Counted from the stretch's first letter, positions 1 to 5,120 are shown. The stretch: DNA of 6,680 bases from Vitreoscilla sp. (GCA_014378125.1 JACMOG010000371.1:1-6680), one strand, 5' to 3'. Notes: generated by a model from the sequence alone, not told the origin. A program made the numbers and translations.

Positions 1-185
1 GCGACTTCGCGTTCCGCGTGGGCCTGCCCGCCAAGAGCGGCGTGGGCGGCGGCATCCTGGCGGTGATGCCGGGCCAGTACGCGGTGTGCGTGTGGTCGCC
101 GGCGCTCGAGCCGTCCGGCAACTCGCTGGCCGGCTCGCTGGCGCTGGAGCGGTTCACGACGTTGACGGGGCAGTCGATCTTCTGA
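1..185 (+). CDS. glsA: Glutaminase, C-terminal end only (5' end outside window)
   Basis: The reading frame is open from base 3 and gives the last 60 residues of a protein ending at TGA 183-185. The segment has the signature C-terminus of glutaminase [20 protein letters not shown], then [20 protein letters not shown], and a final LTGQSIF. Glutaminase hydrolyses L-glutamine to L-glutamate and ammonia in the cytoplasm. The KSG followed by a glycine run belongs to the serine beta-lactamase-like fold of this family, and SPxLxxxGNSLAG is its conserved last block. Family proteins are about 300-310 residues, so roughly four fifths of the gene lies left of the window. The end is intact. The stop codon lies 3 bases from that of the convergent toxin gene, leaving no room for a separate terminator. 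Family identity is firm; start and upstream context cannot be seen. Confidence 0.93.
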   Translation, partial: DFAFRVGLPAKSGVGGGILAVMPGQYAVCVWSPALEPSGNSLAGSLALERFTTLTGQSIF

Positions 186-188
186 GGT

Positions 189-617
189 TCAGCCGCGGCT
201 GGTCCAGGGATCGATCAAGCGAAGTCCGAGCCCCTCGAAGTGGCGGAGGTTTCGGGTGGCCAACGCCATGCCGTGCTGCAACGCGATCGCGGCGATCTGC
301 GCATCGAACTGTGAGATCGGGCGGCCGACGCCGCGACGGCACGCCACGATCTCGGCGTAGTGCACGACCGACCGCGCGTCGAACGGCAGTACGCGATCGG
401 CAAAGTCGCGTTCGAACAAACCCTGGAGCGCGCCCTGCAGCTTTTGTTGGCGCTTGCCGGGCGGCAGAAGACGTGCGCCCAGCAACATCTCGGCCTGGGT
501 GACGGCGCTCACGAACAACTGGTCCTCGGATTGGCCGGCGAACCAGCGCAGCACGGTTGGTTCCGGCAGCGACCGCAGGATCTCCGACAACACGTCGGTG
601 TCGAGGAGGAAGCTCAT
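189..617 (-). CDS. vapC: VapC/FitB-type PIN-domain toxin ribonuclease
   Basis: A 142-residue protein starting MSFLLDTDVLSEILRS, the usual opening of FitB/VapC PIN-domain toxins, which are Mg2+-dependent ribonucleases that cut tRNA or other RNA when freed from their antitoxin. The acidic set expected for the PIN active site is visible: D6 with D8 and E12 in the first strand and helix, E43 in SAVTQAEML, and D105 in QFDAQIAA, followed by the TRN block (121-123) in LATRNLRHFEGL. Length fits the family (about 130-145). The ATG overlaps the antitoxin stop as ATGA (614-617), which points to translational coupling; only a badly spaced AAGG lies before it. The open frame continues far upstream, but that part is out-of-frame sequence of the antitoxin and the PLP gene, so the start at 617 is chosen by homology. 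All key acidic residues are present, so the toxin looks active. The RNA target cannot be told. Confidence 0.93.
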   Translation of the reverse strand: MSFLLDTDVLSEILRSLPEPTVLRWFAGQSEDQLFVSAVTQAEMLLGARLLPPGKRQQKLQGALQGLFERDFADRVLPFDARSVVHYAEIVACRRGVGRPISQFDAQIAAIALQHGMALATRNLRHFEGLGLRLIDPWTSRG

Positions 618-955
618 GCCTTCGGCCGGCGCACAGGGCGAGGCTTCGACGCTCGCTTCGCGCCGGGCTTGGCCGAAGCGGCTGGCGGCGTCGCGTACGC
701 GGCATCGGGTTCGCGGATCTCGAGAGGCTGGCGAACGGGCTCTCGCGGCTCGACAGGCAACACGACATCTCCCAGGCCTTCGAATCGGGACTTGACGCGC
801 TCGACGAAGCTGCCCCGTGACGCAGGCACGTCCGTCAGTGCTGCGCGGAGGATCTGCCGCACCTCCTCTTCCATCGAGCGATTGCGGCTCGCGGCGCGAA
901 GTCGAAGCTTGAGCTTGAGTGCGTCGTCCAGATCGCGGATGGTGAGGGTGGCCAC
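614..955 (-). CDS. vapB: VapB/FitA-type ribbon-helix-helix antitoxin with long basic C-terminal tail
   Basis: A 113-residue protein. Residues 2-41 (ATLTIRDLDDALKLKLRLRA, then RNRSMEEEVRQILRAAL) match the ribbon-helix-helix DNA-binding domain of FitA-like antitoxins: a beta strand, a helix with basic faces and the SMEEEVR start of the second helix. Residues 50-80 (FVERVKSRFEGLGDVVLPVE, then PREP) are the usual toxin-wrapping segment. The protein should neutralise the PIN toxin encoded just after it and bind its own operator. Translation starts at GTG 955, supported by AAAGGAGG five bases upstream. The gene ends in a 4-base overlap with vapC. It is odd in length: FitA-like antitoxins are mostly about 75-85 residues, and here about 30 more follow, rich in Pro and Ala, with eight Lys or Arg and no acidic residue in the last 19. 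The overlap with vapC argues that the tail is really translated. Confidence 0.9.
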   Translation of the reverse strand: MATLTIRDLDDALKLKLRLRAASRNRSMEEEVRQILRAALTDVPASRGSFVERVKSRFEGLGDVVLPVEPREPVRQPLEIREPDAAYATPPAASAKPGAKRASKPRPVRRPKA

Positions 956-960
956 GGCTG

Positions 961-968
961 CCTCCTTT
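961..968 (-). promoter_or_regulatory. Ribosome binding site of the antitoxin gene
   Basis: On the minus strand this reads AAAGGAGG, a near-perfect Shine-Dalgarno sequence, five bases before the GTG at 955-953. It decides the start of vapB at a non-ATG codon. It is much stronger than anything before vapC, consistent with more antitoxin than toxin being made. Confidence 0.85.
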
Positions 969-1010
969 GCAACGCTGCATTGTAGTCAATGACAGCATTG
1001 CTCGCAACGC
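969..1010 (-). promoter_or_regulatory. Promoter and likely operator of vapBC
   Basis: On the minus strand a -35 like TTGCGA (1007-1002) and a -10 TACAAT (984-979, five of six consensus bases) are separated by exactly 17 bases. Transcription would begin near 972, giving a leader of about 17 bases with the ribosome binding site in it. The same stretch is repeat-rich on the + strand: GCAACGC at 969-975 and 1004-1010, GCATTG at 977-982 and 995-1000, and an inverted CATTG-TAGT-CAATG at 978-991. Ribbon-helix-helix antitoxins bind short repeats over their own promoter, so these are the natural operator candidates; that is inference. The promoter sits immediately downstream of the PLP enzyme stop codon, so vapBC can be read separately from that gene. 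Confidence 0.7.
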
Positions 1011-1017
1011 GCCGGAC

Positions 1018-2301
1018 TCAGAAACACGTGACGATCGCATCCACCACCGTGTAGTCCTCGTCGACGATCGGCATCCAGCGCCACTTGTCGAACGTGGTGC
1101 ACGGATGCGAGATGCCCAGGCACACGCGGTCGCCCACCTGCAGGCCGCGGGTGTCGGACGTGAGGTGGAGGTAGGCGTGCTGGTCGTTGAGCTTCTGGAC
1201 GTACCAGCCCTCGGGCACCGGCGTCTTCGCGCGGCTGGCGCGGGCACACACGGCCAGCGGCATGGGCATGCCCAGGTCGTAGGAGATGTCGCGCTTGCCC
1301 AGCGCCAGGATGGCGAGTCCCGGTTCGGGCATGGCCTGCACCAGCGCCCACACCTCCAGCGCGGCGCGCAGGCCGTCGGCATCGTCGCAGCCCAGGCGGC
1401 GGTTGACCAGATGGACGAGGCGCTGGTAATGGCCCTGGTCGTGCGTGACGTAGCACCCCGATCGCAGCAGGCCGTGCACGGTCATCGGCAAGGCGAGCCG
1501 CATGCGCGGCACCACGAGGTCGAATACCTCCGAGCCGCCGGCCGAGACGATGATCTCGTCGGCGTCGAACAGCCCCTCGTCGGCACAGGCACGCGCGACG
1601 CGTTCGACCCGATCCATCAGGTCGGCCACCGCCGGCTGGTCGTCCTCGCTGCGGCCCATCGTGCCCAGGCCCTCGTAGCATTCCACGCCCACCAGGCTGA
1701 CGGCGTCGCTCGCGTGCGCGCGGCGCGCCAGCGCCAGCGCGTCGTCGTGCGTGCGCAGGCCCGTGCGCCCGCCGGCGACGCCCACCTCCAGCAGCACCTC
1801 GAACGGCGCGTCGCACGACAACGTCTCGATGAGCGCGAGCTGCGCCGGCGAGTCGAGCAGGAAGATCACGCGCACGTCGGGGTGCGTGTCGCGCAACGCG
1901 GCGATCGCGCCCAGGTCGGCGGCGTCCATCACCTCGTTGGCGATGAGCAGGTTGGTGGCGCCCGCGGCCAGGCCGGCCTGAAGCTGCGTGACGGTGGCGA
2001 ACGTCAGGCCCCAGGCGCCGGCGTCGAGCTGGCGGCGGAACAACTGCGGCGACATGGTCGTCTTGCCGTGCGGGGCGAAGCGCACGCCGGCGCCATCGGC
2101 GTAGCGCTGCATCCAGCCCACGTTGTGGGCCAGCGCGTCGCGTCGGATCACTGCCAGCGGCAACGGGAGGTCGCCCGCAAGCACGTTCCAGCCCTGCTGG
2201 CCCACCCGCGAACGGGGCAGCGGCGCGGCGCCATGCGGATAGCCCTTGAAGGTGGCGTCGAGCAACGGGTCGAGGACATCGGTCATGGCTCGATTATTCA
2301 C
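1018..2301 (-). CDS. D-serine dehydratase-like (DSD1 / D-threonine aldolase family) PLP enzyme
   Basis: A 427-residue fold-type III PLP enzyme: an alanine-racemase-like N-terminal barrel and a C-terminal D-serine dehydratase-like domain. K80 in FAPHGKTTMSPQ is the expected Schiff-base lysine. Near the end, GISHPCTTFDKW holds H399 and C401, matching the His-x-Cys zinc pair described in eukaryotic D-serine dehydratase and D-threo-3-hydroxyaspartate dehydratase. The likely reaction is PLP- and zinc-dependent deamination of a D-hydroxy amino acid such as D-serine to pyruvate and ammonia, in the cytoplasm; close relatives use D-threonine or 3-hydroxyaspartate, so the substrate is not certain. It is unrelated to E. 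coli DsdA (fold type II). The GTG at 2301 is preferred because AAAGGG lies eight bases before it; an ATG at 2286 (residue 6) has no ribosome binding site and is the alternative. It is divergent from the cupredoxin operon and is followed by vapBC on the same strand. Confidence 0.88.
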   Translation of the reverse strand: MNNRAMTDVLDPLLDATFKGYPHGAAPLPRSRVGQQGWNVLAGDLPLPLAVIRRDALAHNVGWMQRYADGAGVRFAPHGKTTMSPQLFRRQLDAGAWGLTFATVTQLQAGLAAGATNLLIANEVMDAADLGAIAALRDTHPDVRVIFLLDSPAQLALIETLSCDAPFEVLLEVGVAGGRTGLRTHDDALALARRAHASDAVSLVGVECYEGLGTMGRSEDDQPAVADLMDRVERVARACADEGLFDADEIIVSAGGSEVFDLVVPRMRLALPMTVHGLLRSGCYVTHDQGHYQRLVHLVNRRLGCDDADGLRAALEVWALVQAMPEPGLAILALGKRDISYDLGMPMPLAVCARASRAKTPVPEGWYVQKLNDQHAYLHLTSDTRGLQVGDRVCLGISHPCTTFDKWRWMPIVDEDYTVVDAIVTCF

Positions 2302-2309
2302 CGCAGCGG

Positions 2310-2315
2310 CCCTTT
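2310..2315 (-). promoter_or_regulatory. Ribosome binding site supporting the GTG start of the PLP enzyme
   Basis: On the minus strand this is AAAGGG, eight bases before GTG 2301. The competing ATG at 2286 has no purine-rich stretch at a usable distance, so this site decides between the two starts, though it is only a moderate match. Confidence 0.5.
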
Positions 2316-2332
2316 AAAAGCCAACTACTTCA

Positions 2333-2350
2333 CGCCGGAGTGGCCCGGCG
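2333..2350. repeat. Inverted repeat in the divergent intergenic region
   Basis: CGCCGG (2333-2338) and CCGGCG (2345-2350) form a perfect 6-bp stem around a 6-base loop. It lies in the 95-base region between the divergent PLP enzyme and cupredoxin genes, where control sites for both would be expected. It could be a regulator site or a leader hairpin. In such GC-rich DNA a stem of this size can also arise by chance. Confidence 0.35.
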
Positions 2351-2396
2351 GCAATTCCCTGCATCCATCCCGCTCGGCCATTCGTACATTCGGCTC

Positions 2397-3062
2397 ATGA
2401 CCCACCCTCTGCTACGCCGTCTCGCCGCGCCCGGCCTGCTGCTCGCGCTTGCCACCCAGGCGCCCGCGGCCACCGTCACGGTGCTGGTCAACGGCGCCGA
2501 CGGCCAGCCCGCGCCCAACGTGGTGGTGCAGCTGCTGCCCGCGCACCCCGGCACGTACAAGCTGCCCCCCACGCCCTACGTGATCGCGCAGCGCGACATC
2601 CACTTCGTGCCTTACCTGACCGCCGTGCCGGTGGGCGCCGTCGTGCGCTTCTCCAACGAGGACCCGTACGACCACCACCTGCGCTCCGAGCCGGGCGGCC
2701 CGTTCGGCAACGTGCCGCCGGCCAAGGATTTCGAGATGCGCCTGCCCGCGGCCGTCGGCGACAAGGTGGCCAGCACCGAGCTGCGCTTCGACAAGGTGGG
2801 CATCGTCGTGCTCGGCTGCCACCTGCACAGCTCCATGCGTGGCCATCTGTTCGTGAGCGAGACGCCCTTCGTGGCCGTCACCGACGCCAACGGCCACGCC
2901 ACGATCCCCGACGTGCCCGACGGCCCCGTCGACCTGCGCACGTGGAGCCCCGAGCAGCTGGCTGACCAGGCCTCGAGCAGCCGCCAGGTGACCGGCGCCG
3001 CCGCCAGCTTCGACGCCACGCTCAACTTCACGCCCCCGAAGCCGCGCCGTCGCCGCAGCTGA
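2397..3062 (+). CDS. Exported cupredoxin-like protein (amicyanin-type ligand spacing; 'methylamine utilization protein' type)
   Basis: A 221-residue protein. Residues 1-25 form a signal peptide: basic LLRR, a hydrophobic APGLLLALAT stretch and an Ala-rich cleavage region (APAA before TVTV), so it should be periplasmic. The body looks like a cupredoxin: VPVGAVVRFSNEDPYDHHLRS supplies a His (93 or 94) after the N-x-D motif, and LGCHLHSSMRGHLFV supplies C141, H144 and M147. The C-x2-H-x2-M spacing is that of amicyanin, so a type 1 copper site and an electron-carrier role are plausible. A segment at 160-185 (VAVTDANGHATIPDVPDGP) resembles the carboxypeptidase-regulatory-like strand repeat. The C-terminus is basic (PPKPRRRRS). 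The frame is open from GTG 2340, but the signal peptide begins at 2397, so that start was chosen; it lacks a Shine-Dalgarno sequence. No methylamine dehydrogenase gene is in view. It is the first gene of a run with the DUF3034 protein and the globin. Confidence 0.8.
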   Translation: MTHPLLRRLAAPGLLLALATQAPAATVTVLVNGADGQPAPNVVVQLLPAHPGTYKLPPTPYVIAQRDIHFVPYLTAVPVGAVVRFSNEDPYDHHLRSEPGGPFGNVPPAKDFEMRLPAAVGDKVASTELRFDKVGIVVLGCHLHSSMRGHLFVSETPFVAVTDANGHATIPDVPDGPVDLRTWSPEQLADQASSSRQVTGAAASFDATLNFTPPKPRRRRS

Positions 3063-3078
3063 ACGCTCATTCCGGAAC

Positions 3079-3082
3079 AGGA
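3079..3082 (+). promoter_or_regulatory. Ribosome binding site of the DUF3034 gene
   Basis: AGGA lies six bases before ATG 3089. The wider CAGGACATCGCATG (3078-3091) matches the globin gene's start region at 4019-4032 in 12 of 14 positions. Confidence 0.6.
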
Positions 3083-3088
3083 CATCGC

Positions 3089-4009
3089 ATGCCCTTCGAA
3101 CACCGCTCGCGCCCCCGTCGCGCCGCCCTGCCCGCGCTGGCGGCGGCCGTCCTCGTGCTGGCCCACGCCGGCGCGCACGCGGCGACCGACAAACTGCTGC
3201 TCACCGGCGGGGTCACCAGCATCGACGGCACCGCCGGCGGCGGCCTCACGCCGTGGGCCGTCATCGGCAGCAACGCCACCGAGGGCCAGGTGGGCGCCAC
3301 GGCCACGGCCTCGGTGGTGTCCACGCGCAACTACTCGATGCGGGTGGCGGGCCTGGCGCTGGCCTATGACGACCGCTACGAGGTCTCCATCGCCCACCAG
3401 GACTTCACCACCGGCGCCACCGGCCGTGCGCTGGGCCTGCCCGGCCTGCACCTGAAGCTGGACGTGCTCGGCGCCAAGGTGCGCTTGGCCGGCGACGCGG
3501 TGCTGGAGAGCGACCGCTGGATGCCGCAGGTGGCCCTGGGGGTCGAGGTCAAGCGCGCCGACGCCGACACCTTGAAGCCCGTGCTCGACGCGCTGGGCGC
3601 CGGCACCCGGGGCGTCGACTGGTACGTCAGCGCCACCAAGCTGTTCCTCGCGCAAGGCATCCTCGTCAACGCCACGCTGCGCGCCACCAAGGCCAACCAG
3701 AACGGGCTGCTGGGATTCGGCGGCACCGCGCAGGAGAGGTACCGGCTGGAGCCCGAGGTGTCGGCCGCCTGGCTGGCCAACCGCACGCTGGCCTTCGGCG
3801 CCGAGTACCGCCGCAAGCCCGACAACCTGGATCCGTCGCTACTGGGCGCCGGCCTCAAGGAGGACGACTGGTTCGACGTGTTCGCCGCGTGGGCGCCCAC
3901 CAAGCACGTGTCGCTCACCGTCGCCTACGTGCAGCTGGGCCGCATCGTGCCCGCCATCGCGACGAAGAAGCAGGACGGCGGCTACGCGTCCGCGCAGATC
4001 GCGTTCTGA
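3089..4009 (+). CDS. DUF3034 family protein, predicted outer-membrane beta-barrel
   Basis: A 306-residue protein recognised as DUF3034 family by several blocks: KLLLTGGVTSIDGTAGGGLT near the mature N-terminus, VLGAKVRLAGDAVLESDRWM (127-145), VDWYVSATKLFLAQG (176-190), TLRATKANQNGLLGFGG (196-212), GAEYRRKPDN (237-246) and FAAWAPTKHVSLTVAYVQLG (265-284). Function is not known for the family. Residues 1-31 are a signal peptide (basic RSRPRRA, hydrophobic LPALAAAVLVLA, then AGAHA). The mature part shows many alternating hydrophobic and polar strands, and the chain ends ASAQIAF with a terminal Phe, the classic C-terminal signature of outer-membrane barrels; I infer a barrel inserted by the BAM machinery. 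The start is fixed by AGGA six bases before ATG 3089. It sits 26 bases after the cupredoxin gene and 20 bases before the globin gene. A porin-like or structural role beside two soluble periplasmic metal proteins is inference. Confidence 0.85.
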   Translation: MPFEHRSRPRRAALPALAAAVLVLAHAGAHAATDKLLLTGGVTSIDGTAGGGLTPWAVIGSNATEGQVGATATASVVSTRNYSMRVAGLALAYDDRYEVSIAHQDFTTGATGRALGLPGLHLKLDVLGAKVRLAGDAVLESDRWMPQVALGVEVKRADADTLKPVLDALGAGTRGVDWYVSATKLFLAQGILVNATLRATKANQNGLLGFGGTAQERYRLEPEVSAAWLANRTLAFGAEYRRKPDNLDPSLLGAGLKEDDWFDVFAAWAPTKHVSLTVAYVQLGRIVPAIATKKQDGGYASAQIAF

Positions 4010-4018
4010 TGCGTTTCC

Positions 4019-4023
4019 AAGGA
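4019..4023 (+). promoter_or_regulatory. Ribosome binding site deciding the globin start
   Basis: AAGGA lies six bases before ATG 4030 and favours that start, which also begins the signal peptide. A second in-frame ATG at 4009 overlaps the preceding stop codon (TGATG, 4007-4011), would add seven residues, and has no comparable site. Confidence 0.65.
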
Positions 4024-4029
4024 CATCCC

Positions 4030-4506
4030 ATGACCAAGTTCCTGCCCGCCCTCGCCCTGCTGCTGGCCACGGCCGCTTCGTTCGCCCAGACGGCGGCGCC
4101 GGCCGCCTCGGCCGCCACGCCGTCGCCGGGCTTCCCGGCCCCCGCCGACGACGCGCTGTTCCGCGACCTCGGCAGCCGCCCCGGCATCGACGCCATCGTC
4201 GGCGACTTCGTGCCGCGCCTGGTGGCCGACCCGCGCACGAGCGAGTTCTTCAAGAAGACCAACCAGGCGCACCTGAAGGACATGCTGGCGCTGCAGTTCT
4301 GCGTGGTCTCCGGCGGCGGCTGCGTCTACACCGGCCTGCCCATGGACAAGGCCCACCACGACATGGACATCTCCAAGGGCGACTTCAACGCGCTGGTGGA
4401 GGTGCTGCAGGCCTCGATGGACGCGCAGCACGTGCCGTTCGCCACGCAGAACCGTCTGCTAACGCGGCTCGCGCCGATGCATCGCGAAATCGTCAACGTG
4501 CACTAA
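4030..4506 (+). CDS. Group 1 truncated haemoglobin with signal peptide
   Basis: A 158-residue protein. Residues 1-19 are a signal peptide (MTKFLPALALLLATAASFA, then Q) followed by an Ala/Pro linker to about residue 38, so the globin should act in the periplasm, unlike most truncated globins. From residue 43 it aligns with group 1 (TrHbN): LFRDLGSRPGIDAIVGDF, LVADPRTSEFF, HLKDMLALQF, GGGCVYTGLPM, then DKAHHDMDIS. H109 is the expected proximal haem ligand (F8). Set against the remembered M. tuberculosis TrHbN sequence, the distal TyrB10 position is V61 and the GlnE11 position is L86, so the usual polar distal residues are absent. C91 and C98 flank the SGGG loop. The ATG at 4030 is chosen for the AAGGA site and signal peptide. 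It is third in the run after the cupredoxin and DUF3034 genes. The family binds O2, NO or CO and may detoxify NO; the function here is not shown. Confidence 0.88.
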   Translation: MTKFLPALALLLATAASFAQTAAPAASAATPSPGFPAPADDALFRDLGSRPGIDAIVGDFVPRLVADPRTSEFFKKTNQAHLKDMLALQFCVVSGGGCVYTGLPMDKAHHDMDISKGDFNALVEVLQASMDAQHVPFATQNRLLTRLAPMHREIVNVH

Positions 4507-4516
4507 GCTGCGGGGG

Positions 4517-5101
4517 ATGCCCGATTCCCCCACGCTCTTCAAGACCGCCGAGGCCTTCGAGACCTGGCTGAAGAAGCACCACGCCGCCTCCGACGGCCTG
4601 TGGCTGCAGATCGCCAAGAAGGGCGCCGACGAGCCCGGCGTCACGTACCCCGAGGCGGTGGAGATCGCGCTGTGCTGGGGCTGGATCGACGGCCAGAAGA
4701 AAGGCCTGGACGACCAGCACTTCCTGCAGCGCTTCACGCCGCGGCGCGCGCGCAGCATCTGGTCGAAGATCAACGTGGCGAAGGTCGCGACGCTCATCGA
4801 GGCGGGCCGCATGCAGCCGCCGGGGCAGGCGCAGATCGACGCCGCGCAAGCCGACGGCCGCTGGGAGCAGGCCTACGACGGCGCACGGACCGCCACGATG
4901 CCGGACGACCTGCAGGCGGCACTGGACGCGAACGCCGCGGCGAAGGCGTTCTTCGCCACGCTGAACGCCACCAACCGCTACGCCGTGACGTGGCGGGTAC
5001 AGACGGCCGTGAAGCCGGAGGCGCGCGCGCGGCGCATCGTGCAGCTGGTGGACATGCTGGTCCGCGGCGAGGCCATCCACATTTTCAAGCCGAAGTCCTG
5101 A
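4517..5101 (+). CDS. YdeI/OmpD-associated family protein
   Basis: A 194-residue soluble protein with no signal peptide. It has the family's landmarks in order: an N-terminal helix region (AEAFETWLKKHH, 11-22), LCWGWIDGQKKGLD (52-65), the basic FTPRRARSIWSKIN (73-86), and a C-terminal helical domain ending KPEARARRIVQLVDMLVRGE (166-185). Relatives are labelled YdeI or OmpD-associated, or bacteriocin-protection proteins; the biochemical activity is not known. Length matches the common form (about 190-200). The start is 10 bases after the globin stop, so read-through from that run is likely, but the G-run touching the ATG is too close to be a normal ribosome binding site. It may use re-initiation, or have joined the run only by position. 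It converges with the glutathione S-transferase gene, with 19 bases between stop codons and no clear hairpin there. Confidence 0.87.
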   Translation: MPDSPTLFKTAEAFETWLKKHHAASDGLWLQIAKKGADEPGVTYPEAVEIALCWGWIDGQKKGLDDQHFLQRFTPRRARSIWSKINVAKVATLIEAGRMQPPGQAQIDAAQADGRWEQAYDGARTATMPDDLQAALDANAAAKAFFATLNATNRYAVTWRVQTAVKPEARARRIVQLVDMLVRGEAIHIFKPKS

Positions 5102-5120
5102 CCTCGCTTGTCCCCTCGGT

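Noticed and set aside
86..502. 138-codon + strand frame starting inside glsA
   Set aside because: It overlaps glsA in another frame and lies antisense to the toxin. The Arg-rich product has no recognisable motif.
618..1382. Upstream extension of the toxin frame to a start at 1382
   Set aside because: It runs through the antitoxin and the PLP gene in another frame and is of low complexity. The conserved toxin begins at 617.
2340..2396. GTG start 57 bases upstream of the cupredoxin start
   Set aside because: It would put 19 residues before a normal signal peptide, and the purines before it touch the codon.
2316..2396. Sigma70 promoter for the PLP enzyme in the divergent gap
   Set aside because: TTGCCG on the minus strand has no acceptable -10 at 16-18 bases, and TTTTAA near the ribosome binding site is a poor match and badly placed.
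967..2400. Long 477-codon + strand open frame opposite the PLP enzyme
   Set aside because: It is antisense to a clearly conserved enzyme. Its translation is rich in His, Arg, Gln and Val, as expected from the reverse of a GC-rich gene, and shows no domain.
2612..3655. 347-codon minus strand frame across the cupredoxin and DUF3034 genes
   Set aside because: It crosses two recognised genes on the opposite strand, is very rich in Gly, His, Arg and Val, and has no family match.
5102..5120. Terminator between the YdeI-like gene and GST
   Set aside because: Only 19 bases separate the convergent stops, and I see no stem or T-tract there.
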